Origin: Coccinella septempunctata | Taxonomy: Eukaryota; Arthropoda; Insecta; Coleoptera; Coccinellidae | Direction of reading: 5' to 3' | Length of the DNA: 64,000 bases | Assembly: GCF_907165205.1 (NCBI RefSeq) | Contig: NC_058196.1 | Coordinates: 6,738,501-6,802,500 of the forward strand | Part shown: positions 34,860-43,180 of the stretch, in pieces | How positions within the stretch are numbered: the stretch's first letter is position 1 | Layout: the number at the start of each line of letters is the position of its first letter | Notes under the pieces: model-generated | Told to the model about the DNA's origin: nothing | Seen by the model: the letters and a program-made list of their open reading frames with translations, nothing else | Database searches by the model: none | Translations under genes and position numbers: made by a program

Positions 34860-35610
34860 ATGTTATCATTCGAAGGTGGAGGTTTAGTGAATTCAATAAT
34901 TAATAAATTACCTTTCGAGTTACATTTGCCTGGATATCACTATTGTGGCCTTGGAACAAGACTTTCAGAACTTCTTGCTAGAAACGATCCGGGTATAAAT
35001 AAACTTGATGAAGCTTGTAAGTAACACGATATAGCTTATTCCAAACATACGGAATTGTCTGATAGACATATTGATGATAAAATATTAGAAGACAAAGCTT
35101 GGGAACGAGTGAAGTCCAAAGACGGAACATTTAATGAGAAAAGTGCTGCCTTGCTAGTCACCGGAGCAATGAAAATGAAACGAAAGATGGGTATGGGGCT
35201 TCGGAATAGACAAAAATCTTTCAGAAATTTTGTCTTGAAACCAACTCATAAAATTTTAAAGAAATCAGGGGGCAATGATTTGAGAAAATCAACGTTGATC
35301 GCCCTAAAAATAGCTCGAACTTCAATTAAGAAAGCAGGAGGAAAGAAAAATATTAAAATTCCCCGAATCAAAATCTGGTGGAATTCTACCACTCATACCC
35401 ATATTCGCAGGACTGTCAGCATTAGGAACAATGTTAGGTGGAGCTAGCGCTATTGCCAAAACGGTAATTGATGCTAATAATGCTAAGAAGAAACTGGAAG
35501 AAGATCAGCGACACAACAAAGCGATGGAGTCCATAGGACATGGACTTTTCATAAGAAAATCCAACGTGGATTTTGTTTATATATTAGAAAACAGTCAAAA
35601 AACTAGATAA
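34860..35610 (+). pseudogene. Phospholipase-A2-like minor virion protein
   Basis: The ATG at 34860 opens a frame with LPFELHLPGYHYCGLGTRL followed by INKLDEACK and, after an in-frame TAA at 35022-35024, HDIAYS. This is the layout of the parvovirus VP1-type PLA2: calcium loop (Y-x-G-x-G, here with Leu where Pro is usual) and the D-x-x-C-x-x-HD catalytic block. A basic central region follows to about 35365, then a frame change, after which a glycine/alanine-rich hydrophobic helix (FAGLSALGTMLGGASAIAK) and a C-terminal tail end at 35610. The hydrophobic C-terminus and position before protease and capsid genes fit a membrane-active minor capsid component used at entry. Confidence 0.75.
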
Positions 35611-35959
35611 GCTACCCAAACGCGCCCTTTATGATTATGAAATCGAATCTTTTGCGAGAGAAATGAAAATAAAACATTTCCGAGGTGTTTTCATGAGAAA
35701 TACATTACCAAAATTCCCAAAGAAGAATGAATGTGCAATTCTCAATTTAGATTCAGTTGAGGGTCCTGGAACGCATTGGGTGGCATATAAAAAGTATGGT
35801 AATGAAGTTGAATATTTTGATAGTTTCGGAAATCTCAAACCTCCCAAGGAACTAATTCATTATTTAAAATCCTGCAAAGTGAAGTACAATAGAGATACTT
35901 ATCAACAATTCAATACATCCAATTGTGGTCATTTATGTTTGAGATTTCTCATTCAATAA
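35600..35959 (+). CDS. pro: Adenain-like cysteine protease (maturation protease)
   Basis: Open from about 35588 to 35959. The catalytic His is in EGPGTHWVAYK, the acidic residue in YFDSFGNLKPP, and the Cys in NTSNCGHLCL, with the oxyanion glutamine in TYQQF just before it: the order H-D/E-Q-C of adenovirus-type proteases. The conserved FRGVFMRNTLPK segment near the start is typical of Maverick versions. No ATG precedes the conserved N-terminal residues; the ATG at 35663 is internal to the fold, so the true start is unclear and may have been lost. Its role is cleavage of capsid precursors. No internal stop is visible. Confidence 0.85.
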   Translation, partial: KLDKLPKRALYDYEIESFAREMKIKHFRGVFMRNTLPKFPKKNECAILNLDSVEGPGTHWVAYKKYGNEVEYFDSFGNLKPPKELIHYLKSCKVKYNRDTYQQFNTSNCGHLCLRFLIQ

Positions 35960-35965
35960 ATTAAT

Positions 35966-36712
35966 ATGATTGAAGAGATTTTTCACAGTATATCAATCAT
36001 GTCGATGTTGTTCACACTCAAAAATCGATCATCAATTTTATCGATTGATTTTGCTGTTCCCATAGAGCTGAACAGTAATTTCAACTATCGTTTGGCTTTG
36101 ATAGGATTCTATACATACAACACTATCCCGAATGTTGAAAAATATAATAAATTATATTATTCCGTGGATGGTGAAGATAAAGTCTTGACCTTTCCTATTG
36201 GAACTTATGAGATATCAGATATGGAGGAATTCATTAAAAGAAAACTCGAACTAGAAACTGGTAATAAAAAGGAATCTCCATTATTCTTCTTGAGACCTAA
36301 TAATAATACTTTAAAGTGTGAAATATTTCATGAAAAATATGAAATTGACTTTCGACCGGAGGACTCTATTGGTGCCCTATTAGGATTTTCATCTAGACTT
36401 CTCAAGGCAGGACAAGTTCATGAGTCAGATTTACCAGTGGATATCATCAAAGTTCGAACAATAAATATTGATTGCAACTTGATAGAGGATTCATTTATCA
36501 ATGAACTCCCATCTCATTCACTTTATGAATTTGCGATTAATAGTGATCCTGGTTACGGAGTGAACGATATCCCCAACAAGGTGGTATACTTACCTGTAAC
36601 AACACATCGAATACATAATATCACAGTGAAAGTTCTTGATCGAGACGGTGAATTGGTGAACTTTCAAGGCGAGGAGATAATTTTGAGATTACAATTGAAA
36701 CGATGCTCTTAG
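35966..36712 (+). CDS. Probable Maverick minor capsid (penton-like) protein
   Basis: A 248-codon intact frame starting MIEEIFHSISIMSM at 35966 (a second ATG at about 36000 fits the family start better), seven bases after the protease. The beta-rich sequence has LALIGFYTYNTIPNVEKYNKLYY, TYEISDMEEFIKRKL and a DSIGALLGFSSRLL block, which I associate with the jelly-roll minor capsid protein of Mavericks. Position between protease and major capsid protein is the usual one. It is one of the few undamaged genes here. No enzymatic motif. Confidence 0.75.
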   Translation: MIEEIFHSISIMSMLFTLKNRSSILSIDFAVPIELNSNFNYRLALIGFYTYNTIPNVEKYNKLYYSVDGEDKVLTFPIGTYEISDMEEFIKRKLELETGNKKESPLFFLRPNNNTLKCEIFHEKYEIDFRPEDSIGALLGFSSRLLKAGQVHESDLPVDIIKVRTINIDCNLIEDSFINELPSHSLYEFAINSDPGYGVNDIPNKVVYLPVTTHRIHNITVKVLDRDGELVNFQGEEIILRLQLKRCS

Positions 36713-36718
36713 TCGTTC

Positions 36719-36729
36719 CATATAAATAT
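36719..36729 (+). promoter_or_regulatory. TATA-like box before the major capsid gene
   Basis: CATATAAATAT, about 110 bp before the ATG at 36830 and 36 bp before the first codon of the open frame. Confidence 0.4.
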
Positions 36730-36829
36730 CAAACTACATACTACAATCAATCAGTTGATAAACAACAACTATCAAAACCGCACAAACATCTTTCTCACGA
36801 AAATTGGATTTTCCTACAATCAATTGGTC

Positions 36830-38053
36830 ATGTTGTCCAATCACGTTTTCAACCTCTATCAACCCGTAAACACCGATGAATCTATAGTAAAAACTGAAAG
36901 TCGAACCTATTTGCCATTCGTTAAATCCTTCAATCATTCCGATGTCATTGAAATCACGATAAATCGAACAGACTGTTGGCTTTTGATGCATGATGCAGCT
37001 ATCATTATCAAAAGAAAAGTACAGAAAACAAAAGGCAATGGAGATGTTAAACTAGTTCAAAATGCTGGAGCATTTCTCTTCGATTAAATTACTTATGAAC
37101 TCTGCGGTATGGAGATAGAGAATGTTCGAGATCCAGGTATTATATCAACAATGCGAGGATACCTAATTTATGAGGAGGATGATTCAAAACTACTCGAAGC
37201 GGGAGGATGGAACTACCCGAAAACACCAACCGTGAACACAGATGGAAGTTTTATATTCAGAATACCAGTCTACCATTTATTCAACTTTTTCAAAGATTAC
37301 CAAATGGCTATGTGTGGTAAACAAACGTTCCGATTCTTCAGAGCACAAAATGATCATAATGCGATAAAAATAACATCGTCGGATCCTAAGGATCATACAG
37401 AAGCAAAAATCACCATTGATAGTATGGAATTGAAGGTGGAACAAATTTATCCGAATGATATTATCAAGACGGATTTATTGAATGCTATAAGGTCTAATAA
37501 ACCTATATTAATGCCATTCAGGAAGTGGGAGATTCATGAATTACCATCATTACCACATGGGGGTAATAAGGAGATTTGGGCTGTTAAAACATCTACAGAA
37601 ATCGAGTGTCCAAGATTCATAATTTGTGGGTTTCAAACTGATAAGAAAAATAAAAGTTCTGAGGACATAACTGAATTCAATCATATAAATATAACAGATA
37701 TACGAGCATTATTGAATTCGGACATCATTCCACAAGAAAATTTACGTTTGAATTTCGATAAGAATGAATATGCTGAAGCTTATCAGAATTACACACAATT
37801 TGCACAGAGTTATGGAATTTTCAAGAAATCCCCACTCCTGACCTTCAGCGAATTCAAAGAAAAGCCTGTTTTTGTACTGGACTGTTCCAGAAGAGATCAG
37901 ACATTCAAAGCTACAACAATTGATGTCAAACTAGAAATAGAGTCCTCGAAGGGATTTCCAAATAATACAAGAGTTTTATGTATTATAGTACATGATTGTA
38001 TTGTAGAGTTCAAGCCTTTAACAGAAGAAATTAAGAAAATTACTCATTTCTAA
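36830..38053 (+). pseudogene. mcp: Major capsid protein (double jelly roll)
   Basis: The frame is open from 36755 but the first in-frame ATG is at 36830 (MLSNHVFNLY), which matches where the fold should start. It reads to 38053, about 407 codons, with one in-frame TAA at 37085-37087 after AGAFLFD. Family features: an early TYLPFVKSFNHSDVIEITI strand pair, ITYELCGMEIENVRDPGI after the stop (the loop closing the first jelly roll), and a C-terminal jelly roll with the VKTSTEIECPRFIICGFQT strand pair. Length agrees with Maverick and adintovirus capsid proteins. It would form the icosahedral shell. The stop is the only lesion I find. Confidence 0.85.
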
Positions 38054-38057
38054 GAAA

Positions 38058-38582
38058 AAATGCGTATTCATATGCGATATACAAGGGTTTTACATAGATG
38101 GAGAATTCTGTGCTAAGGAATTATCGTTAGTCATGGGAGATAAAATATCCCATTTCATTATGATGCCTCCAAAAGAATTTTCATCTCTAAGTGGCAACGA
38201 TAAGAGAACTGTCAAATTTCTTGAGAAAAAACACCACGGGTTAAAATATACCTCCGGATACATCGAATATGGAAAATTACCAGAGATTTTAAAGAGTATT
38301 TTACAAAGTGGAGATATCATTTACGTGAATGGACATCAGAAGCATGCTTTTTTAAAAAACATAATGATAGAAAGAGAAGTGCAAGTACTCAATGTGGAAG
38401 AGCACGGTTGGACCCCACCAAAATTCGAGAAGAAACCTCCAAAGTGTATGAGTCACATACTCGATCAATGTATGTGCACTCTTAGTAATTGTGATGATCT
38501 ATGTCGATGGGTGTGTATGCTCCTACCGAAAGTTACATTAGTTAGTAGACATCTGCAGTACGATGAACAACAACATCAGTGA
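38058..38582 (+). CDS. Uncharacterised Maverick-associated protein (DIQGF family)
   Basis: The frame is open from 38052 and the conserved-looking start is CVFICDIQGFYIDGEFCAKEL; the first ATG is only at 38133 (MGDKISHF), so the true start is unresolved. The protein continues with HHGLKYTSGYIEYGKLPEIL and IIYVNGHQKHAFL, and ends with a cysteine cluster (CMSHILDQCMCTLSNCDDLC). I have seen this pattern as a recurrent protein in arthropod mobile elements. The leading D-x-Q-G-F strand and later acidic residues would suit an RNase-H/exonuclease-like fold, but that is a guess. It abuts the major capsid gene. Confidence 0.55.
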   Translation, partial: KCVFICDIQGFYIDGEFCAKELSLVMGDKISHFIMMPPKEFSSLSGNDKRTVKFLEKKHHGLKYTSGYIEYGKLPEILKSILQSGDIIYVNGHQKHAFLKNIMIEREVQVLNVEEHGWTPPKFEKKPPKCMSHILDQCMCTLSNCDDLCRWVCMLLPKVTLVSRHLQYDEQQHQ

Positions 38583-39026
38583 ATCACCGGAACTGTTGAA
38601 CCAAAAGAAAAAAATGGAAGCCAAATGGAAATTGAATGTTTTCGATAATCTTAATAGATTCAAATATCTAAAATGTAAATCACGATATGTTCAGCATGTA
38701 AAATGTGAATGAGAAATGTATGGACAAATGAATTATGTATAAAAATTATCCTTGTACTTCTGAATATCTTGTAAAATGTTATGAATATTGGAAATAAACT
38801 TGTAGAATATCTTGTAAAATGTTATGAATATTGGGAATAACCTTGTTCAATATCTTGTAAAATGTTATGAATATTGAAAATAAACTTTTATACACCCACA
38901 CACATGTTTTATCATTTCGATCATTTTGAATTCATATAAAAAATGAAAAATTTCTTACCCCATTCGTTTTATCGAGATTTTTTTTTTCGTATAGGATAGA
39001 TGAAATACAAAATCATAAAAAATTTT
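38583..39026. repeat. Intergenic AT-rich region with three 43-bp tandem repeats and polyadenylation signals
   Basis: Three copies of a 43-bp unit at 38763-38805, 38806-38848 and 38849-38891. Units one and three contain AATAAA, unit two has AATAAC at that place. The region lies between the rightward DIQGF gene and the leftward PPxY gene, so it probably serves as a transcription end for converging genes. Confidence 0.7.
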
Positions 39027-39482
39027 TTATTCATCATCACTAGAATCAGAAATTGTTATTATCGGTGATGGTGGCTGAGGAGGTCTAAACCATCGTGGTG
39101 TCTCGACTATTTCTTCATATGGTGGCGGCTCGTCTATTTCTTCATATGTCGGTGGCGGTGGTGATGATGGTTCGTCTATTTCTTCATATGGCGGTTGTGG
39201 AAGTCTATACCATCGTGGTGGCTCGACTATTTCTTCATATGGTGGTGGTTCGTCTATTTCCTCATATGTCGGGGGCGGTGGTGATGATGGCTGCGGCACG
39301 AACTGTCCCAACCCTCTATTGGGATCATCCCAATGATCAATAATGGGATTGAAATCAATCCCATTATTTCTCAAAACTTGGAGAATGTCAATTATATTAT
39401 TATTGCGTATATTGAAAAGGAAATGAAATGAAATATGAGATTTTCGTTTATATGAATGCATAACGGAAGTGAAAAACCTCAT
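39027..39482 (-). CDS. Proline-rich Maverick protein with repeated PPxY motifs
   Basis: The frame starts at an ATG at 39482 (open further to 39503 only through a GTG) and has 151 codons without lesion. The N-terminal third is hydrophobic/basic (FHFLFNIRNNNIIDILQVLRNNG). The C-terminal two thirds repeat PPPPTYEEIDEPPPYEEIVE blocks twice, with a shorter PPYEEIDEP between, and end in an acidic serine tail (ISDSSDDE). PPTY and PPPY (each twice) fit PPxY, the late-domain motif that binds WW domains of NEDD4-type ubiquitin ligases and drives budding or intracellular trafficking in several virus groups. It faces the capsid genes and may be a virion or egress factor; the function is inferred from motif only. 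Confidence 0.65.
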   Translation of the reverse strand: MRFFTSVMHSYKRKSHISFHFLFNIRNNNIIDILQVLRNNGIDFNPIIDHWDDPNRGLGQFVPQPSSPPPPTYEEIDEPPPYEEIVEPPRWYRLPQPPYEEIDEPSSPPPPTYEEIDEPPPYEEIVETPRWFRPPQPPSPIITISDSSDDE

Positions 39483-39684
39483 TTTTTGCGATAAATTCGA
39501 CACATTCTGTTGATCAGTATTTGCTTATCTGAAACCACATTTGGATGCAAACATGTATAGATTGCATAACATCTCAAGACGAATGAAGCAGAGTGGATTG
39601 CATAACACCTGAAGTTGAACTGTATGGTCGTCATATCTAATCGCATTGACGAAATTCTAAGTATTTACAGGCTGTCTGACAGAT

Positions 39685-40083
39685 ATGCCTTTAAATGAAA
39701 TGGAATTTGGGAATATCGATCATTATATTGTTAAATTTCATTGTGATTGGTCATTTATTATATTGAATGTGAAAGAAATAAGCATACAATATGATAGAGA
39801 GAGAGATAAGAAAGTCAAGTTTGCTGAAGGACCTAAATTATGTACAGTTCACCTGTTGGTGAAATGGTCGTTTGCCCATAGAGAGGCAAGAAAAGGTCCT
39901 TGGGAACAATTCGAAAGAGACAGTGAAAGGTTTAGGCGTAGAGTGAATCATTTTGAAAATATATTGAATGAATTTCTTCAGCCTGAACATCGCCAGAGAG
40001 TATATGAAGAAAGATTCCAAGACTTACTTTTAAATACATCGAGATTCGAATATAATCCTCAGTATACAGTTCAATTCCATTGA
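39685..40083 (+). CDS. Unrecognised Maverick protein, 132 aa
   Basis: Intact frame from an ATG at 39685, starting MPLNEMEFGNIDHYIVKFHCDW. A mixed beta-type first half is followed by a strongly charged helical second half (WEQFERDSERFRRRVNHFENIL). No signal peptide, membrane segment or known motif. It ends 11 bases before the metalloproteinase ATG, so the two may share a transcript. Lack of stops in a copy where most genes have them could be chance given its size. Confidence 0.5.
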   Translation: MPLNEMEFGNIDHYIVKFHCDWSFIILNVKEISIQYDRERDKKVKFAEGPKLCTVHLLVKWSFAHREARKGPWEQFERDSERFRRRVNHFENILNEFLQPEHRQRVYEERFQDLLLNTSRFEYNPQYTVQFH

Positions 40084-40094
40084 TATAGGACGCA

Positions 40095-41666
40095 ATGTTC
40101 CTCACAATAGCTTTTTTGTTTTCAATGATTGCATTTCATTTTACATCATCGAATGATGAGATGGAAATTGCTAAAACATATTTAACGAAGTATGGATATC
40201 TAATACAAAATAACAGTTCAGAAACAGAATCTGTCAGATTAACTGATTCGATTTTGAAATTTTAAGAGTATTTCAAACTTTCTGAAAATGGTACCTTGAA
40301 TAGTGAAACGATCGAACTAATGAAGAAACCAAGATGTGGCGTTTTCGATTTCTCTCAATCTTACATAACTAGGAGTAAATGGATGAAAAAGCAAATTAAA
40401 TGGAAATTCCTTAGAGGTAATCAGGATGATGAATATATAGCATCTAGAGCCTTTGAAATTTGGGATATAAATTCCAGATTGACGTTTATCAAAAATGATA
40501 AAAACCCTGATATTCTCATCAAATACAGTTCGGGTGAACATAACATAACTAAAAATTGTGATGGTCATCATGAATGCAAATTTCCATTTGATGGTCCTGG
40601 AACAGTATTGGTACATTCATATTTTCCCGATAATGATCGATGTGTTGAAATTCATATTGATTCTGATGAAAAATGGTTCAAAAAACTTGGTCATCCAACT
40701 TCAGGACTCACCTCACTATATTTAGTTTTAGTTCATGAAATAGGTCATGCACTAGGATTAGCTCATTCTACAGATAATAATGCTATTATGGCTCCTCATT
40801 ATTCAGTATATGAAATAAAAAATAATATATTACCACAAGATGATTTGAATGCAATACAATCCTTATATGGATCCTAAAATAATCCGACAACTCAATCTAC
40901 AATCAGAACAACACAAACCACAATGAAAACAACTAAAACAACCATGAGAACAACTCGAATTACAGAGAAATCTATTGAAAGTTATATCAAACCTAATTTA
41001 TGTGAAGTGATGAATGAAATAGAAAGGATTGCCATTATAAATAATCATATTTATCTCCTTTATCAAGGCTGGGTGTGGGCAATTTCACTCGAAGATAAAA
41101 TTATACATCCTCCATTGAGAGCTATAGGGTATATACCCCTAGGTAATATAGATTTCAAAAAGGATTCTATCCATATTTATCAGAGACCGAATAATGAAAT
41201 CAGACTATTCCATAATAATAAGTTTTATAGAATTGATTCGAGCAGTTTTGGGGTGATACAAAGTCATGAATATAATTGGATGGGTCTCCCACGTAGTGTG
41301 ATAGTTCATGGGGTACTGAATACCTATAAAGGTGAAACATATATCTTTTATAATAATTTTTATTGTGCTGAAATTGATGAATGCAATTTATCAAGGAAAT
41401 CCGTGAAATATATTAGTGAAATATTCCCTGGCATTCCCAACAATTTTTCATCAGTATTCAGATATATCGCTGGAACGATCTATTTCATCAAAGATAATAT
41501 GATATATGAATTCAATGAATTTCTAAACAGAGCAACTGGCTCATATAAATTTGAAATGGAGACACTTCTGAAAATACCATGTCAGTCAGACGGACTACTG
41601 AAGCAATTGAAAAATCTTTTGAGTATGATCATAACAAATCAAATCATTATCAGTAACACCAATTAG
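40095..41666 (+). pseudogene. Secreted matrix metalloproteinase with hemopexin-like tail, carried by the Maverick
   Basis: One frame of 524 codons with two in-frame TAA codons (40263-40265 and 40875-40877) and no frameshift. Order: signal peptide (FLTIAFLFSMIAFHF), short propeptide, cysteine switch KPRCGVFDF, then the catalytic domain with zinc/calcium-site histidines and the site HEIGHALGLAHS (HExxHxxGxxH) followed by the Met-turn IMAPHY and the domain end DDLNAIQSLYGS. A threonine-rich linker (TTQTTMKTTKTTMRTT) leads to a hemopexin-like domain with propeller-type repeats (IYLLYQGWVWAI, EIRLFHNNKFYRI, GTIYFIKDNMIYEF). The second stop sits exactly between catalytic domain and linker. There is no sign of introns. 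Matrixins cut extracellular matrix; granuloviruses are known to encode one, but I know of none in a Maverick. Confidence 0.88.
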
Positions 41667-41680
41667 ATGGAGTGGGGATG

Positions 41681-41692
41681 ATGATATATAAA
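41681..41692 (+). promoter_or_regulatory. TATA-like box before the 233-aa ORF
   Basis: ATATATAAATAT, about 50 bp before the ATG at 41743, the same word as at 21839. Confidence 0.4.
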
Positions 41693-41742
41693 TATATTTC
41701 TAAATCGACTAAAATCAGTACTAGAACATCAAAACTGTTAAA

Positions 41743-42444
41743 ATGGACGTGTATTATTTCGATAAATCTAAAGGATTTTATAGTTACCTATGTCAAGAAC
41801 TACATCTTGCTCTGTTATATCATGATAGTCAAAAATTCTCGAAAGTTTTGAATGATCTGGGATTATTTACACCAACAACAATTTTTCGTGAACTTGTGTT
41901 ATTTGGAGTACCACAGGAAATTATCGAAAAAGCGTTCGATCATAAGAAGAAAAATGACGTATTCATCGAAGATATACAATCAGCGATGGATGACAGTGAC
42001 CGTCAAGAAGTGTCATTGAATGAATTGGAGTATATTTTGAAAGAATATGGGAATCTATCACCATATGATATAGTGAACGCACAAATGTTGTTGAATGGAT
42101 CATTTGAATCGGTGAGAAGTTCAGACGATTTCCATATCTTTTATCCCAAAAGTAATATTCGGTTGAATTATAAGCCGCTGCATGCATTTGTAGATGAACT
42201 GATAGAATTAACTTCATATTGTGGAAAGTATACCTTGTTATGTATCTTATTAGAAAAATTCGAACAACATGGAATTAGCTTTAAGTTTGATCCCTTGAAT
42301 AATAGTTGTCATAACAATATTATGGATATATTGAATAGTGGTATTTGTTCAAATTCGTTGAATGATGATCATGCAGGATGTATTAGATCCTGTGAAAATA
42401 CCATAGTATATAAATATATTAAAGAAAAATTACTCGAAATGTAA
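41743..42444 (+). CDS. Unrecognised Maverick protein, 233 aa
   Basis: Intact frame from an ATG at 41743, starting MDVYYFDKSKGFYSYLCQEL. Mostly helical and acidic, with paired segments such as TTIFRELVLFGVPQEIIEKAF and SPYDIVNAQMLLNGSF that could be helical repeats, and a cysteine-containing tail (CHNNIMDILNSGICSNS...AGCIRSCEN). No signal peptide or catalytic motif. It is the last gene before the right terminal repeat and has its own TATA-like box. Function unknown; accessory or host-interaction protein is only a guess from position. Confidence 0.55.
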   Translation: MDVYYFDKSKGFYSYLCQELHLALLYHDSQKFSKVLNDLGLFTPTTIFRELVLFGVPQEIIEKAFDHKKKNDVFIEDIQSAMDDSDRQEVSLNELEYILKEYGNLSPYDIVNAQMLLNGSFESVRSSDDFHIFYPKSNIRLNYKPLHAFVDELIELTSYCGKYTLLCILLEKFEQHGISFKFDPLNNSCHNNIMDILNSGICSNSLNDDHAGCIRSCENTIVYKYIKEKLLEM

Positions 42445-42667
42445 TAAATGAATCTATTTTATTCTTAAAATGTATATATTGAAATTGTAATGTGGGCAAT
42501 CAGTATTTTAATCAATGATTATTATTATTATTATATGAACCTGTTCTGTTATATCTTGAGATCAATAAAGATAATTTTAAGGATATTGCCTTTATATTTA
42601 CCTTGAAGTTGTCCCCGAAATTTCAAATAGATTTTTGAAAAGTATTAATTCCCATTCACTGAAATCA
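42445..42667. other. Short AT-rich spacer before the right terminal repeat
   Basis: Holds an (ATT)n run at about 42519-42535 and AATAAAG near 42566, a possible polyadenylation signal for the 233-aa gene. Nothing else seen. Confidence 0.4.
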
Positions 42668-43180
42668 TCTTATCCAAATCCTGTTCTTATTTTCTGTTTC
42701 ATCATCTTGATGTGGTTTCATTTCCAGTATTCAGAAAGTTCTTATCTATATCCTGATATTTCTTGTTCATTCCTGTTTATGAGCTCTTATCTATATTCTA
42801 TGGTTACATTATTACCTGTTTACGCCCTGTGTTCTTATCTACTTTCTCTCTCTACATCCTGTTCTTACATTTTAAGGTTATCCACGCCTACCAACCAATC
42901 ACAACCCCACCTCCCAAACAATCACATCAACCCACCTGACACCTCCCAACCAATCACATTCCCACCTGACACCTCCCAACCAATCACATCCCCACCTCCC
43001 AACCAATCACATCCCCACCTGACACCCCTCCACAACCAATCGCATCCACCTACCAAAAACAAAATGGACGCACAACGACACGTCCCCACGACATCAATGC
43101 GCATGACCGAACACGTCACAACTGTCAAACTGAGAATGACACTTCACTTCCGGTCTACAACCGGTATTGATTATACTACT
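42668..43180 (-). repeat. Maverick right terminal inverted repeat
   Basis: Reverse complement of the left repeat, with the minisatellite at about 42893-43040, ending ACCGGTATTGATTATACTACT at 43180. An open frame (42635-43438) runs through it into BEL2 gag by chance; it is not a gene. Confidence 0.85.

Larger units (their letters stand above)
21078..43180 (+). mobile_element. Maverick/Polinton DNA transposon (virus-like), 22.1 kb with nested insertions
   Basis: Terminal inverted repeats start AGTAGTATAATCAATACCGG at 21078 and end with its complement at 43180, in keeping with the AG...CT ends of the group. Between them lie protein-primed DNA polymerase B, DDE integrase, packaging ATPase, adenain-like protease and a major capsid protein, the defining Maverick set. 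Removing the 4.5 kb gypsy element and about 1.4 kb of LINE leaves roughly 16 kb, a normal size. It sits inside BEL2 gag. A 6-bp target duplication is not convincing (TAATAT left, TACAAC right). All main genes carry lesions, so this is a fossil of a virus-like element. Confidence 0.93.

Noticed and set aside
27758..40877. Alternative genetic code or systematic readthrough to explain in-frame stops
   Set aside because: Genuine frameshifts are present as well, other elements in the window end at standard stops, and nuclear insect genes use the standard code.
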